64,000 nt of DNA from Strongylocentrotus droebachiensis (GCA_035222895.1 JAVYIG010000319.1:62001-126000); one strand, 5' to 3'; positions 1 to 13,134 are shown, numbered from the stretch's first letter. Numbers and translations are program-made. The notes: a model not told the origin generated them from the sequence alone.

Positions 1-1300
1 ACTGAGCGATGGAACCAGTGTCCCAACGATCAACCGAGCCCCCCCTATCTTGACCAGATAAACAGGGACGATCCCCGCCTCTCAGAGCGCCCAACGAAGC
101 GTGAGGCGGAGAAGCAAACAGAGAGGACCCCGGCCGAATATGACAACTCGAAACCCGCACCGGCGACTGCTCAGGCGAGATCGATGCATCTTCGGAAAAC
201 TCCGAAAATAAATCAACCGCGATCGGATCCGAAAGTGAAGTAGGACGAACCGGAGGAGCCGACTCGGGCACCGAAGATCGAAAAGCGTCAGCAACAACCC
301 GCATCCAATCCGAAAAATCCGGCGGGGGTGGAGGCACCGACGGAGGGAGAGTAGCCACCAAAGGCGGACCCCGAGGGGCCGCAAACGGTTCCGTAAAATC
401 AGAGCGCGGATTCTTCGAAGGATAAACAAAATCCGAGGAAGAACCGGCCACAGCGTCCCGGGAACCCCGCCTCTTACGAGACGTAGCGGTAACGTAAAAG
501 GCCGAAGGAACGGGACGGTTATCCGATAAAAGCCCGACGGTAGGAGCCGCAAACCGAATCGGGAAAACGGAACATGCACCGACGGAGAGGCGCGGTTAGT
601 TGAAGCCTCAGGATCCGACTCGGCTGCACGGGTACCCGGACCGAAAACCGAAACCGGCAAATCCGAACAAGGGATAGAAGAACCGATCGGTGACCGGTTC
701 AAGTCCGGATCCACGGAAGCAACCCGAATATCCGTCGATGGCTTTGTGCACCGACCAAACAAAAGACCTGACGGAACAATTGTTGGCGGTGCAGAACTAA
801 GGCCCGTTCCACCCAGAGTTAATACCCCTGGGTTTCCGGGAACCGTCCCGAGAGGAGATAAAATCGCCCCCTCGACCATTCTCATAGGCTTGCCTTGCCC
901 GCAAAAATGTCTGCTGACATTTGCATCCCCGGGGTTTGCGGTGTCACCACCGCTCCCGAGGGGCGTAACTAACGAAGACTTATTAGTAGAATCCTTCGTC
1001 TTCGTATCCGTCGATGGATTTTCGTACCGTCCACACAAAAGCCCTGACGGGACAATTGATGGCGGCACAGAACTAAGGTCCGTTCCACCCAGAGTTAGTA
1101 CCTCTGGGTTTCCGGGCACCGTATCGAGGGGAGATAAAATCGCCCCCTCAACCATTCCCCTGGGCTTCCCTTGCCCGCATAAACGTCCACTGACGTTCGC
1201 ATCCCCGGGGTTTGCGGTGTCACCACCGCTCCCGAGGGGCGTAACTATTAATAGAATCCATCGTCTTCTTTCTCGCGACAGAACTTGATTTCTTCTTCGT
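1..1300. repeat. GC-rich repetitive or element-derived segment at the window edge
   Basis: This stretch is far richer in GC and CpG than the rest of the window and stops abruptly near position 1300, where AT-rich DNA begins. Long frames are open on both strands (minus 82-1155, plus 746-1288). The distal part of the minus frame is extremely Arg/Leu rich, which is typical of antisense reading, and I recognise no domain in either. Plus-strand frame 1 over the first 240 bases gives a charged, Pro-rich, coding-like peptide, but it then meets a stop. The composition suggests the end of a larger mobile element or satellite cut by the window edge. I cannot assign a family. Confidence 0.45.
731..1250. 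repeat. Tandem duplication, two units of ~276 bp
   Basis: A unit starting TCCGTCGATGG near 732 recurs near 1008. The copies share long identical runs, including the TTTGCGGTGTCACCACCGCT stretch near 930 and again near 1210. The period is about 276 bp, a multiple of three, so open frames on both strands stay open through both copies. That gives a ~92-residue peptide repeat in either direction, and the sequence alone does not say which strand, if any, is translated. Confidence 0.8.
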
Positions 1301-3524
1301 GAAACCTGCTAAGAGAAAATAAGAACTGCGAGACATATTATAACCTGCGGGAAAGAAAATTAAACAAAGGGTACGAGCAATTATCAACAAGAATTAAATA
1401 AACTACCAGAGACTAAAACACCCCACCGACTACCCCCGCACGCACCCGAGGCCTCGGAGGAGTGAGGACAGGCAAACACGAAAGCGGAAACGTAACAGTA
1501 GTCGGCAAGAAAACGTTCTAGAATACTGATAAATAAATAAATTCACGGAGTGAAACTACTCTCTAACGAACAGGAAATCGTAGAGAATATTATAAAAGGC
1601 GAAAATGCGAACCAAAAAGTGACTAAAAGAGGAAAAACTCTTCAACTTTTGGGAGCGATTTTTAGTGTAACTTATCCGTTCGGATGCGAAGAGATAAGAG
1701 GAAGAGGTTACGTTGGCGGCGCTCGGACGCAAGGGTCACGGAGGGCGCCTTTGGGCGGGGGGGGTATGAGCAATTTGGCGATGTGTTTTAAGTTTCGGTT
1801 ATGCAATGTTGAGGTGCAACAATAGCAAAGTAGAATAGGTAGATACGTTGATTTATTGATGTAAATAACGTTCACATAGTATTTTGTCGCCTCTTCCCAG
1901 AACTCAACCTTCTCTCTAAGTGAACAAGAAGAGGGTAAAACTTGATTTGGGAGAGAGTGAAAAACAGAGAAAATATAAGTGAGGGACTGAAATGAAAGCA
2001 AAGTGTAAGGATTGATAACAAATGCAATAAATCAATGCAATAAATCTATTTTGTCTGCTTACTATTTCTTGTAGCATACAGCGACATGCTATAAACCCTA
2101 TTAGAATTGAAATAAATGTTTAGTGCTTGGAATGATCATTTTGCTTAGATGATCAAAAATAATTTGGTTGATATTACCTTCTGGGAAAGCAATGGAGCAA
2201 TCCTGCTTAATATTTAGGTCGCTCTGATTTGTATGAGTTAGTGGTGAATAAGTTCCCACTAAGAATTGTCCTTCTTGGGAGAGAGAAAAAAATCAACTAA
2301 CAGTGCTTATTTTTAATTCTCTTTTAACTGGCAAATGTAAAAAGTGTGCGCTATATCATCTTTTTATTATCTTGTAGTAGGCCTATAAGTTCCTAGAATA
2401 TCAAAATAGTAATGAAAGAGATAAAGATTACCAATGCTTCAGTCTTTCAATTGCAATTAAAAACACCTTCCCACCTTGCACAAACAAATTTGGACCACAA
2501 CATCCTGCATTCTCATATGTCCATATTGGGGGTTGTAATAGTGCCTACAATAAGATATTTCATTGGAGTTTTTTTTTTTCAATAATATTTCAAGCACACC
2601 TTAATATACAATTCTTCTTGTTTCCTATGAAAATAATAATATCAAAGTGAATTCTAATCCGATATTCAGAATATCATTCAACTATTACTGCCTTGATATT
2701 TTAATTAATATCTGTACTATTCTGTCAATGCAGCAATGAAAGGAGAATGGGATCACATACAGAAACAGACAAATCAGTAAGAAAAGCGACACCTCAAGTG
2801 CATGGAGAAAAGGTGAGAAATGATTATGTAAACAAATCAGACTGCTGCATGACAAGAGGGCATGTTTTATAAAGGCCAAGTAGGCACTTAATGATGTATG
2901 GAGTAGTCCTATCCAAATATATGGAGTGGATACAAACACATAATTGACACAGATGTAGTGCTAGTGATTGAACCCTCTTTCAAAATACTTTCTACAGTGT
3001 GAAATAGACGACTAATACTGCAATTTATTATCATCAGAGTTGCTATTTACATACTAGACTGATTAAACAGGAGAAAAATCTCCTTTTTGCAGTATCATTC
3101 ATCTATTGTAAACATCGCTCTTTAGCTCACAAAAAGCATTTTGGTATTTTGCAAGGCATTTTCTATGTCTCTTTACAAATTCAAGCTTTTTTAAACCACA
3201 GTCGCACCAACAACTAACTAACAAAAGACCCCAAAACAACAACAAAACTCTCCCAAAGGGCCAGGAATCGGTCCATGCTAAGTTGGTGTGGATTCTAATA
3301 CCAGAAGGTGGAGTGATTTAGGTATTAATATTGCGAAATAAGGTTTCATATAAGAAGCAAAATTATACAAAAAAGCTTTAGGGTACTTAAGAACGAGTCT
3401 GTCAAGAGTGAGAAAGGTATAAACATAATCATAGAAATGAGGTTTGGTTTGCTCTCAAGAGATGAAACATTACTCCTCACCTTCATCGAACCTTTCATAT
3501 TGTATCATGGAAATGAGCTTTCTA
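1301..3524. other. Non-coding AT-rich stretch, no gene seen
   Basis: Stop-dense in all frames, with no conserved domain, RNA gene or long repeat recognised. The only notable item is the dispersed motif at 1890-1915, listed separately. A short T-run lies near 2570. Confidence 0.6.
1890..1915 (+). repeat. Copy 1 of a dispersed CCTCTTCCCAGAACTC motif
   Basis: A 26-base string beginning CCTCTTCCCAGAACTC and ending CAACCTTCTCT occurs here, at 14181-14206 and at 34540-34565, always on the plus strand. Outside the core this copy diverges from the other two. Confidence 0.75.
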
Positions 3525-4225
3525 AGAATTAGTTTGAAACAAATCTGGATAAAGAAGTGTGAAATTTCAGTTGAATTCAGAGAGACACAGAGAGAGAGAG
3601 GGGGCAGAGACAGAGAGAGAGATGCAAAGGGAGAAAATAAAAGCAAGAGAGAGAGAGGGTGACATAGAGAGAATAAAAGAGAGGGGCAGAGAGCTTTCCA
3701 AGAATTGGTTTTTTAAAATCTGGATAAAAAAGTGTTAAATTTCAGTTGAATTCCCGAGGCTTTATAACTCCAACATGGAAGGATGCTTCTAACTAAACAT
3801 TGAGAGTGCTACATTTCCCAGAATTGTTATAAAAAATATGCTTTTGAATATGACATCACATAGTTTGTTCAACTCTACTATACTCAAATTATAGCAAATT
3901 GAGAGGGATAGAGAGAGGGAGGGAGAGAGAAAGAAAGAGAGATAGATAGAGAAAGGGGGCAGAGACAGAGAGAGAGAGAGAGAGAGAGATACAAAGGGAG
4001 AAAATAGAAGCAATAGAGAGAGACGGTGACAGAGAGAGAATTAGAGATGGGGCACAGAGAACAAGAAAGAGGGGAGAACAAGAAAGAGGGGAGATCTAGA
4101 GCGGGGTTAGGATGAGAAAGAGAAAAAGATTGATCACTGTATGGTGTGATATTTCAGTTGAATTGCGGAGGCCTTATAAAATCCAAGAAATACATGGATG
4201 GATGCTTCCTGCTAAATATTAATGA
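3525..4225. repeat. Degenerate tandem array interleaved with GA tracts
   Basis: Three diverged copies of a unit containing ATTTCAGTTGAATT (near 3565, 3738 and 4150) alternate with (GA)n tracts at about 3583-3690 and 3898-4100. The second and third copies also share a segment around GGATGCTTC. The minus-strand Ser/Leu-rich frames here are microsatellite artefacts. Confidence 0.65.
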
Positions 4226-5636
4226 GTTTGTTATGAAATATAGATGTGAACACTCGAATATGTGATAAAAGAAATTACCCTTTGAAGGTAAAGGATACAA
4301 TTCAATATGCTCCGTAAAATTGTAACATTCATGCATGAGAAAAATTATTCTATTAATGTAGTCAAACAAATCTATGTTTACTGGTTGCGAATCAATGTAG
4401 TTACTTGTTCATTTATTATTTACATTCCATGTGTATCAGTATAAGGTTATCAGCTTTTCTTATATCATATTTACAAGACCCTACCTTTTGATGTCATAAG
4501 ATATGTTGATTTCTTTTCTACATTATTTTGTCATACTGTCCAATTCAAGTTCAACATGCTTCAAATAACATTATATTCAATGCCCCCCCCCCTCCCCCTC
4601 CCACTCCCCCTCCCTCCTCTCCCTGCTCCTTAGATGCTTGCAGACTACTTTGCTGCTTAGCTGTGGCCCTCCACACCATTTATTTGTTCTTCATTCATTG
4701 ATAATTAGATCAGTAGAGTCCAAGTCATTCATATTTAATCTGCTTAATCAAAGATTCTCTTCAGGAATCCATCCCTGTCTGTAATCAAGCTCCGCCCTCT
4801 CCATATTTTCCTCATCACGGCTCCTCATTAAACATGTGCCCATAACACCCTGGACTGATTCAGCCTCGTAGCTGTCATGAAATATTGAGTAATAAGCAAA
4901 CTATGATTGCGGGGGCGGTGGAACAAACTATCTTAGGTCTAAGAATTGTCTTCCGAACACAACCAAGGCATGGGAAGGTAGTATAGCGTGCAAGACAACT
5001 GAGGCGGAAAGTTTTCCAAAAAATTACTAAGTTTCTCAGTAAGTATTCTCATTATTGAAAATATGTCTCATTAATGCAATACAAACAGCCCTAAAATAAC
5101 AAATAATATATAATCATAAGTAGTGGAGTAGTTTCTAAGGAATACCATCCAATTGTTGCTACCCGTTATCTTTGTGTTCTATTACTTTTGAACTTATCTT
5201 TCTACTTGTATTTAGACAAATTCAACAAAGTTAATAGTTTATATAAAGCATCTCGCTTTATATTTGAATTTTAGGGTGAAAGTGGAATCTAAACATATGA
5301 TATAGTAAACCATACTAAATAATAGTCACAATTATATAGCGTTTAATACTACACTTCTAAGCGCTATAGGTTGTAATTTGTTTATAAATGCCTATAGAGA
5401 CCCCAAATTAAGATCAAGGCCTCACTTAGCCACTCCTCCTATCACTTCTTGCTGACCTCTCACTCAGGCTTACAAATGACTTCTTGAATAAGTTATTTTC
5501 CTTAGGGATACCTTAATAATGCAATAATTGATCGTTACAGGAGACTGGGGTGGAAGGGAATTGATAATAGTGCAACCGATGAAAGGCACTGAAGTATGAT
5601 GGCACTCTTATTTTCTTGAAGACAACAAATTGAATT
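4226..5636. other. Non-coding stretch; C-rich tract and possible minus-strand L2-like tail
   Basis: No gene is seen. A polypyrimidine/C-rich tract lies at 4583-4625. Around 5330-5370 the minus strand reads like the end of an L2-like retrotransposon, with two GCGCT-type motifs spaced by about 20 bases followed by AT-rich sequence. This is weak support. Confidence 0.4.
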
Positions 5637-5865
5637 GATAATTGTAGGTCTTTCCTTATATATTTCGTTGTCGGCTGAGAGGCAGAGAGGTGTTAATTAC
5701 TCTATACCCATTATTTATTTATTTTTTAAATATTTTTTTCTAGTGTTACTGTCGTTTTTGTATTTGTTCTTTTCTCATATTGCTTTTCATATTATTGTAT
5801 TGATTGTGATATTGTTGTAAATGTTGTATTGGATGCGAAATAAACTGAACTGAATTCAATTTTTT
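5637..5865 (+). mobile_element. Probable non-LTR retrotransposon 3' tail
   Basis: A T-rich segment ends in GCGAAATAAACTGAACTGAA, with a short tandem ending of the kind that terminates several non-LTR elements (compare the AATTG and CCATA endings elsewhere in this window). No reverse transcriptase sequence is left, so the call rests on the tail alone. Confidence 0.3.
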
Positions 5866-6217
5866 TTATACAGAGATAATATACACAAGGAATAAGAAAG
5901 CATTAAGAGAATGTCTTTTTTCAAAAGGGTTTTGCTTTTTTCAAACAATCCAAAGTCACCTTGAAAGGGTTATCTACATATTTTGCACAGTAGGTTAGCA
6001 AAAAATAATATACATTTTGTAACACAGAGTCAACTGTTTGATAAATTGTTTAAATTTCATATAGCTGTGGGGGTAAAACTGGTCAAAACACCATACAACT
6101 AGATACATGAATGGTGGAGGAGGTAATACAGTATGCGTTAATTACTGGTAGCCAAAGCCTCTTCAATTTTATGACTATACTTTAACAGTACATCATAAAA
6201 ACTGTTTTTAATCAATT

Positions 6218-6560
6218 ATTCAAAAGCTTGTTATCAAATTGCAATCATTAGATTATACAATCTTCATGAATTCAGCAAGGCACTGATGCACAATACATTT
6301 CCCTTCAAAACTTTCCAATCATATAAATTATTTTACATCAATTTTGTCATAGCTCGTTATCAATCGCTATCATGAGATAATACCATCTTCATAAATACAG
6401 CAAGGTACTGATGCGCAATATATTGCCCATCAAAATGGTTAACCATGAGAACAATTTCCATTAAATATCTCAAAACCTGTTATCAATTGCTATAATTGAA
6501 TTTTGGGGTCTTTAAAATTTCTGTGAGGCAGTGCTATCCATCCTCAAAAACTTGCTACAG
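6218..6560. repeat. Degenerate tandem repeat, ~125-bp unit, about 2.5 copies
   Basis: Units start near 6222, 6350 and 6472 with variants of CTTGTTATCAAATTGC. The first two continue with matching AATCTTCATGAATTCAGC-like and GGCACTGATGCACAATA-like segments. The third copy is truncated. Confidence 0.65.
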
Positions 6561-7261
6561 TATTAGTATTCAATACAATGTGCTTGTATTTTTAAACATG
6601 AAATAAACGGGTGTATATATATATATACATAGACAGGGATAGATATTACCAAGGGCAGTTGACTTAGAAATTAATGTACCCATGCCTTAATCAATTCCAA
6701 TTCTCAGAAGACCTATCAGATGACGTGCAAATGTTTTCAGGTGAAAGGTCAGGGTGACCTGAGACTGTGCCTCAATTTGTGACGATTGGACTATTGATTT
6801 TTTCTTCTCTCGACTATTGTGGTTATTCACTGTGCATAGATGTACCAAGCTACTACCCAGCCTCCCCATATACTTATTTGCAATTTCCGGCAGATTCTCT
6901 GCAGATGCTTAGTGTATATGGAGAGTCTTAAACAGCTTTAGGTCGGGATGATTATGGGCAAGAAATGTTGAGCTGGAAAATATATTGTTTTTATAAGAGA
7001 TAGGTTCCATTTAATGTGCATAATCATATTCTAAAGTTCATTTATATTATTATATTTCTAAAGCTATGTTATTATGGCTACTCTATGTCACCCTAAAGCT
7101 GTTCAAGATTTGCCAAGCACAGCAACCACTGTGAATTACAAAAACTATTGTCAAACAGCAAGACATAAATAACTAAAATCTCATTTTTTGGTGAGATGTA
7201 TTTTTTCCCAGTTATGACTCCAATGTTATTCAATGTGAATCCAATGACCAGGGTAATAGTA

Positions 7262-7345
7262 TATCTGTAAAGCGCTTCTAAAGAGACATAATAAATGTAT
7301 TAAGCGCTATATCAAAGTGGAATATTATTTATTTTATTTATTCCC
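7262..7345 (+). mobile_element. L2-like retrotransposon 3' tail fragment
   Basis: GTAAAGCGCTTCTAAAGAG, then TAAATGTATTAAGCGCTATA and an ATTTATT-rich end match the layout of L2-type 3' ends seen in metazoans: paired AGCGC motifs followed by a short A/T microsatellite. The same layout ends the better preserved copy near 62.7 kb. Confidence 0.4.
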
Positions 7346-7509
7346 CCTCCCCATACCATTTTTTACTCTTTTTGGTTCATTACCATTTTTTATGTATGTA
7401 AATGTTTGATACAAACTACAAAGTGTCAGCTTTAATCTAAATATGCATGTAAATCTCGACAATATTCATTTAAAAGAGACCTAAACCTCCCATTAACTTC
7501 ATAGGAAAC

Positions 7510-7522
7510 AACTCACTCACTC

Positions 7523-7556
<34 letters not shown>
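7510..7556. repeat. (CT)n microsatellite
   Basis: A near-perfect dinucleotide tract within a pyrimidine-rich stretch that continues T-rich to about 7700. Frames through it are Ser/Leu/Phe artefacts. Confidence 0.9.
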
Positions 7557-7557
<1 letters not shown>

Positions 7558-7699
7558 ACCCATTTCTCTTTCTGTCTTCTTCTTCATTTTGTTTAAGTAT
7601 CATCCCCATCTTGTCATCCTGCTACTGTTTCTTATTTGTTTTTGTCTTGTTTATTTATTTCTTAATTTTTTTTGTCTGTCATGTTTTTTTTGTTTATTC

Positions 7700-9270
7700 C
7701 GTAATTTTTTCAAAATGAGTTATGAATGTATAAAGTTTAATTATTATTGTGCAAACCTGCACCTAACAAGCGTTGCTGTCAAGTAAGTTTGTTTTTTCAT
7801 TTCCTGTAACCAAATAATTTTGCAATACAAGACTAAAAAAACAATGTCAAAGATATTTCAATGCTAATTTTCTGTTACATCATTCATTTATTATTGTCTG
7901 TCATTGTTTATATTATGTTGAAAGAAATGAAAATGAATTCACTCTGTATAGAGTGACTACTACTACTAACACATCAACCCAGTCAAAGCATACACACATC
8001 GTGCATTGCATATCCCAAGCCATGCCTTAGAGAAGGGAGAGAGAGCCACCAATGCAGCCAGCCAGCTAGCCTTCCACTGGTGATCGTCAAGGCCAGGGCC
8101 CAGTCTAACAAATTGATCGATACTATGTTTATCTCTGGCAGTCGCCATAAAATGTCAGAAACTGCATCTGGAGAAGTGCGCGCCCACGTATTTCTATTCA
8201 GCGGCCTGCATCTGTGGAAGGGACGGAAGAATGGCAGAGTGTTTCTTCATTGTCTGACGGTCGATCCCACATGATCCTTTTGAACAGACATGTGGCTCTC
8301 GTTTCAACTCAAAGAGGTGTGTTACTCGTCACGCTATAACCATTCAGCTCAGATGAATAATGATAAATCAGGAAAATTTAATAATTGTGAAAAGAGACTC
8401 CAATCTTTCATACGTTAACCCTTTTTTAATAAAATATAATAAACATGCTGTTTGGAACATTATTTTCACCAAGGGAACTAGCTTATAGCAATTATTAATA
8501 AAATGTCCATGGTATCCAATATATCTTCAGGATTAACCAAATCTAAACAAGATTTGATGATGAAATGTACGACTGATGGCCCCAAAATTACACATCATTG
8601 CTGTCATATATTGCCAATGTTATGGATGTTATAATGGACAAATATGCTGCATAATGCACTTTAAAGTGCAAGGTACTAAGCTCGACTGAGATATCGGCAA
8701 AGTGCAGATGTTTTTTGTTTTTCTTTACCATAAACTCAATGAAAGCTCTCTGTTAAGATAGAATGTCCAAAATGTCATTACTTTTGACTGGTAAAGGTTG
8801 AACATAATAAACAAGTCTCAGGTTTCCCACATTGCGTAGGAATCGGATAATATTTTTCATGGTTTAAATACTTTTATTGGAAAATTCATGAACACGTTCC
8901 CTAATTTTTGCATTTCTTAATAGTCCCTAAGCCATGTATATTTGTAAATGACGAAATATAATGCTCTGATGTAAACTAGAATATGTCCTTTTATCAAAAT
9001 ATACTTTTTTAATTTGAAGTTATTTGTATTCAATCTAAATAATACATATGTTATTGAATCATATACTGTACACATGGGAAAAGGAAAGAGTAATTTAGAA
9101 AAGAGAAGAAGATAGGAAAAGAGAGTGGTGTAGAGTATATGAGAGGCACAGCAAAGCGCAGGTACGTTTACCTGAACAATGTTTAAAGGCCCAAAGCCCC
9201 TACTCCCATCTCTAAAGAAAAAAATCACAACTTGTCGCTAACATGTTGATAATAAGAGCATTGATCTTTT
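7700..9270. other. Non-coding stretch; one possible MITE end
   Basis: No gene is supported. CCAGGGCCCAGTCTAACAAA near 8092 resembles one end of the CAGGGCCC...TTACAAAG MITE at 28989-29149, but I find no matching second end. Confidence 0.45.
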
Positions 9271-9606
9271 TTTTTGCTAGGAGGCGGAAGGCACAACAAG
9301 ATAAACAGTTCTTTACCCTGCTCTTTTATCTATTTTTCACTTTGGCTGCCTGCGAAATAGTGCAATTGAACTGTTGATGTTTGGTCACATTACCTAGACA
9401 GGTGGATATCTTGTTAGATATAAGATAAAATGAAGGTGGTGGCGGTAGGCACAATACAAAAAATCTTTGGGGGGGGGGGGGGCCTGCTTTTTTAAAATCT
9501 ATTTGTCATTTGAGCTCTCTGTGGAAAAGTGCAATTGAACTGTTGATGTTTAGTCACATTACCTAGACAGGTGGATTATCTTGTTAGATAGATAATAAAA
9601 TGGAAA
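9271..9606. repeat. Tandem duplication, two ~169-bp units
   Basis: GTGCAATTGAACTGTTGATG, followed by a segment ending ACCTAGACAGGTGGA, occurs near 9360 and again near 9529. The first half of each unit (GGCGGAAGGCACAA / GGCGGTAGGCACAA) also aligns. A poly-G run at 9469-9482 lies in the second unit. Confidence 0.75.
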
Positions 9607-10104
9607 TAAAATGTATTGATATTTGTGGGGGTGTACATGTATGTATGTTTCCAAAATGATTTACAAAGAAATTCATAAGTTGATACATATTGATAAATAT
9701 AATTATATGTTTGATCTAGAAGAAAGTGATACAAATAATACTAATACTATTATACATTTATAATGCAAAGGCAATATGCAAATGTATATAACACTGTACT
9801 GCAATAACTCCCGATGTGCTTACAAACTACAACATAAAGTTTTTTAAAAAGATGTTGTTTTTTTTTTATTTTAAAGTATCTAACGTTAATGATTTCTTGA
9901 TTTCTAACTGAAAGTTATTCCACATTTTCGGGCCTGCACATATATGCTCGATCTCCCCACATTACTTTTGTTTTATGTGATGGGGTTTGCAGTAATAGAG
10001 TATCTTGTAATAGAGTGCTACTTCTACTACTACTGCTGCTGCTGCTACTACTATTTTACGACCACTAGTCATTGAGAACTTTGTTTCATGCATCGGACAA
10101 GCTA

Positions 10105-10317
10105 TATATCATTCTTGTTCTCTCTCTCTCTCTCTTCAATGGTGTCGCTAAGACAACAAGTTATCTTCAATGGAGAGACTCAAGTATTTTATCATCAATA
10201 AACTATGGAACCCTTTCATGTAAGTCATAAATCATTGACATATCGTTGGCTGTCGCAATTGACAACACATATAGCTCTTACAGCCTTTTTGCAAGATGGT
10301 GTATCTCTCTCTCTCTC

Positions 10318-10352
<35 letters not shown>

Positions 10353-11045
10353 CTCTATCTATCTCTCAAAGACTATTAAGTCATCTCCTTTCTTTCTGTC
10401 TATTTCTCAATATTTTTCTTTTAGACTTGTACTTCTGTCTCTCTCATTATATCTCTTTCTCTCCACATCTCTCTCTCTCTCTCTCTCTTTCACTCTCTTT
10501 TTCTATTGACAATAAATCACCTTCAACTGACAGATGCAAATATAATTCCATCATCAATGTAACTCTTTCATATACGTTTAAATCACTAATAAACATGTAT
10601 ATCGTTTTCTTTCTTACTCTCTCTCTTTATCTAGGTCCTCCCCGTTATTTCTCTATGTCTTCTTTCTGCCTTTCTCTCTCTCTCTTTCTTTCTGCCTTTC
10701 TCTATCTCTCTCTCTCTCTCTCTCTTTTATCCCTCTCTCTCTCTCTCTCTCTTTCAACTGACAATATATTATCTTCAACTGACAGATGCAAATATAATTC
10801 CATCATTATTGTAAATCTTTCATATATGTTTAAATCACTAATAAACATGTATATCATTTTCTTTCTTACTCTCTCTCTCTTTAACTAGGTCCTCCATGTT
10901 ACTTCTATATGTTTTTCTATTTGCATTTCTCTGTCTCTCTCTGTCGTTCTATCTTTTTCTCTCTCTTTCTCTCTCTGTGTCCGCCTATCTCTATCTTTCA
11001 CCCCTCTGTCTCTCTCGAATAGTCCCTAAGACAATAACTCATCTT
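10105..11045. repeat. (CT)n-rich array with 252-bp tandem units
   Basis: CT microsatellites alternate with a non-simple segment. CAGATGCAAATATAATTCC occurs at 10531 and 10783, a period of 252 bp, and the two units align over most of their length. Older remnants with AAGACAATAACTCATCTT-like segments flank them near 10150, 10370 and 11030. The Ser/Leu-rich reading frames are consequences of the CT tracts. Confidence 0.75.
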
Positions 11046-11084
11046 AAAAGGACAGCTTGAAGCACCTTTTCCTCATCAAGGGCT

Positions 11085-11460
11085 GTAAAGATTCTCAAGC
11101 TCTTCAAGACTCGAGAATATAAATCATGGCCGTCCCTAGCTCGCCCTCTCCCCGACGGTGCCCCTAAGACAGCCACAGTCGCTCCTACTTATGCATGCAA
11201 CTAAATACGTTAAGCCACAGGGCTCTCTCAAGCGCGAGTGGTTCCTCCCGTCTGGCGGCGTATCCCTGAGTGTTTGCTCAGCCGCGAGTCACGGCGCGGC
11301 CGCCGCCCAGCCCAGAGCACTTAATCCTGTTCCACGGCTTAAAAAAGATGTCCGCCACGAGGAGCCTGCAACGTCGCAGACAGATCGATGTGAAATTTAA
11401 CTGTTTCGCTTCACATGGTTGTCGACGGACATTAGCCAGTGTTTGAAGTCCAAGACAGTG
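11085..11460. other. CpG-rich island-like segment, function unknown
   Basis: A sharply bounded GC- and CpG-rich patch (for example GTCACGGCGCGGCCGCCGCC near 11289) in otherwise AT-rich sequence. It includes a TTAATCC motif near 11321 and a TATAAAT near 11117. Both strands have short open frames but no recognisable protein. It could be a cis-regulatory element or an unrecognised exon. Confidence 0.35.
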
Positions 11461-13060
11461 ATCGTGTTGGAAATGGCACTTTAAGCCACGAGACTCTTGG
11501 CATTACGCTGCTGTTGATGTTTGAAATATTCATGAACTAATTAAAACTCTGAGAAGCCCGTGCATGCATTTTGTACTTTAGCTCCCATATATCAGCTACT
11601 TAAACTATCACCATGGCAACTATCTTCCTAAGATCATCAGATGGATATCGATGGATATCTCCAATATCTACGCATTCAGAATTCTATTTGCAATCCTTGT
11701 CTAAAATGTGTTCTTAATACATGTAGGGTACATCTCTGAACTCTCTCACTCTTCATCTTCAGACTGCTTTTTGAATGGACTACCGGTACTTAACATTATT
11801 TGTTGAAAATAAATGTCGCTGAATCGTGCAAAATCCAATTTAGCTGATGCTTTGTAAAACATTAGATTACATTGTGTGGTTAAATTTCAGACAAGTTTCT
11901 GTGGTGCATTGAAACAGGCATTTGCCTCAGTCTTCACTAATTTCTTAATGCATTTAGTAAATTTCTTTTTTTAGTACTAACTGAAAACTCAAATCTACCT
12001 TAAACTGATTAGAGAAAAATTTTGCACTAATTTCAGATTAAAAGACCTCATGCACTTTTCCAGTGCACTGAATTATACATTTGCCCTTTTTGTGTTTCTT
12101 TATCTTTTGAATAAATACGTAAATGATTATGGTTCGTTGTGTACACATTCTATTCTTATAGTACATGTGCTCGTTTACTCAATATCTGTTTTAACTGGTT
12201 ACTTTGATGTACCAATGAAACTGTTGATTTTTGTTTCCATCAGAAAACCCCAAAAGTTGATTTCGACAATTTTAAGTTGATGAATCCTGGTAGGCACAAG
12301 CATATTCTCTCCTGTCATAGATAATATCTATCTCATGCATATAAATTATTTCATTTTTACTCTTATATATTACGCATTGTTGCTATTGTGGTTTTTGTTG
12401 TTATCATTATCATTATATCATATATTATTGTATTCTGTGATTCAGTTGTGTCTTTGTCATCTACTTTTAAACTGATGAATTTTTGTTTTATCTTGAGGTA
12501 GCAATCAAAAGAAGTTTCAGTTGTTTGTGTGTTGATTGGTTTATTTTGTTAAATCTTTTTCTAGTGCATTTAAACAAAGTAGTCTATATATACAGCTTGG
12601 AGCTCAGACGAGGTGTGTAAATTAGCAAGTAATAGGGATTTCTTTTAAATTTGAAAGATGCTAAGTACATCTATGTACTAAGAGACAGGGAAATAAGATG
12701 ACATAGAAAGAGTGTGACATGCACTATCGATAACCTAATTTCTTTGAAATATTTCATACAAAATACAAATTAAATTGGTTTAAAATGTAAAGATGGAATT
12801 GAAAGAAGCCCTTTGGCATTTACCTGAAAATTGTAAGTACAACGAAGTAAGGGGTACAGAAGTACAGTCAACCATTCCAGATATGTATGTATGCACACTT
12901 TATATCACTTGGAATAAGGGTGTAATGGGACCCATTACGAGAGACTGGCCCGTCAGAAAAGTGTGAATTCCCCTATCATGTGTGTGTGAAAGCAATTTAT
13001 AGGTCACACTATTTATTCGTCGGGAGGTTACTTTTGCTTTTGCTTCACGGCTGAACACGG
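11461..13060. other. Non-coding AT-rich stretch, no gene seen
   Basis: No supported coding, RNA or repeat feature. An X-box-like motif, ATCACCATGGCAAC, lies at 11607-11620. Confidence 0.55.
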
Positions 13061-13134
13061 GTGGAGTCGGGATGTGAGATGTTCCAATTAGAGAATGACT
13101 ATGAGATGTTTAGCCATGAGAGCTTTATATCACT

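Noticed and set aside
82-1155. A 357-codon minus-strand frame as a real gene
   Set aside because: The distal half is extremely Arg/Leu rich as in antisense reading, the plus strand is also open, and no domain is recognised. Kept only as a repeat segment.
10205-10888. A 227-codon Ser/Leu-rich frame that could look like a membrane protein
   Set aside because: It follows CT microsatellites and a 252-bp tandem duplication. The hydrophobic segments are pure Leu/Ser/Phe repeats with no other support.
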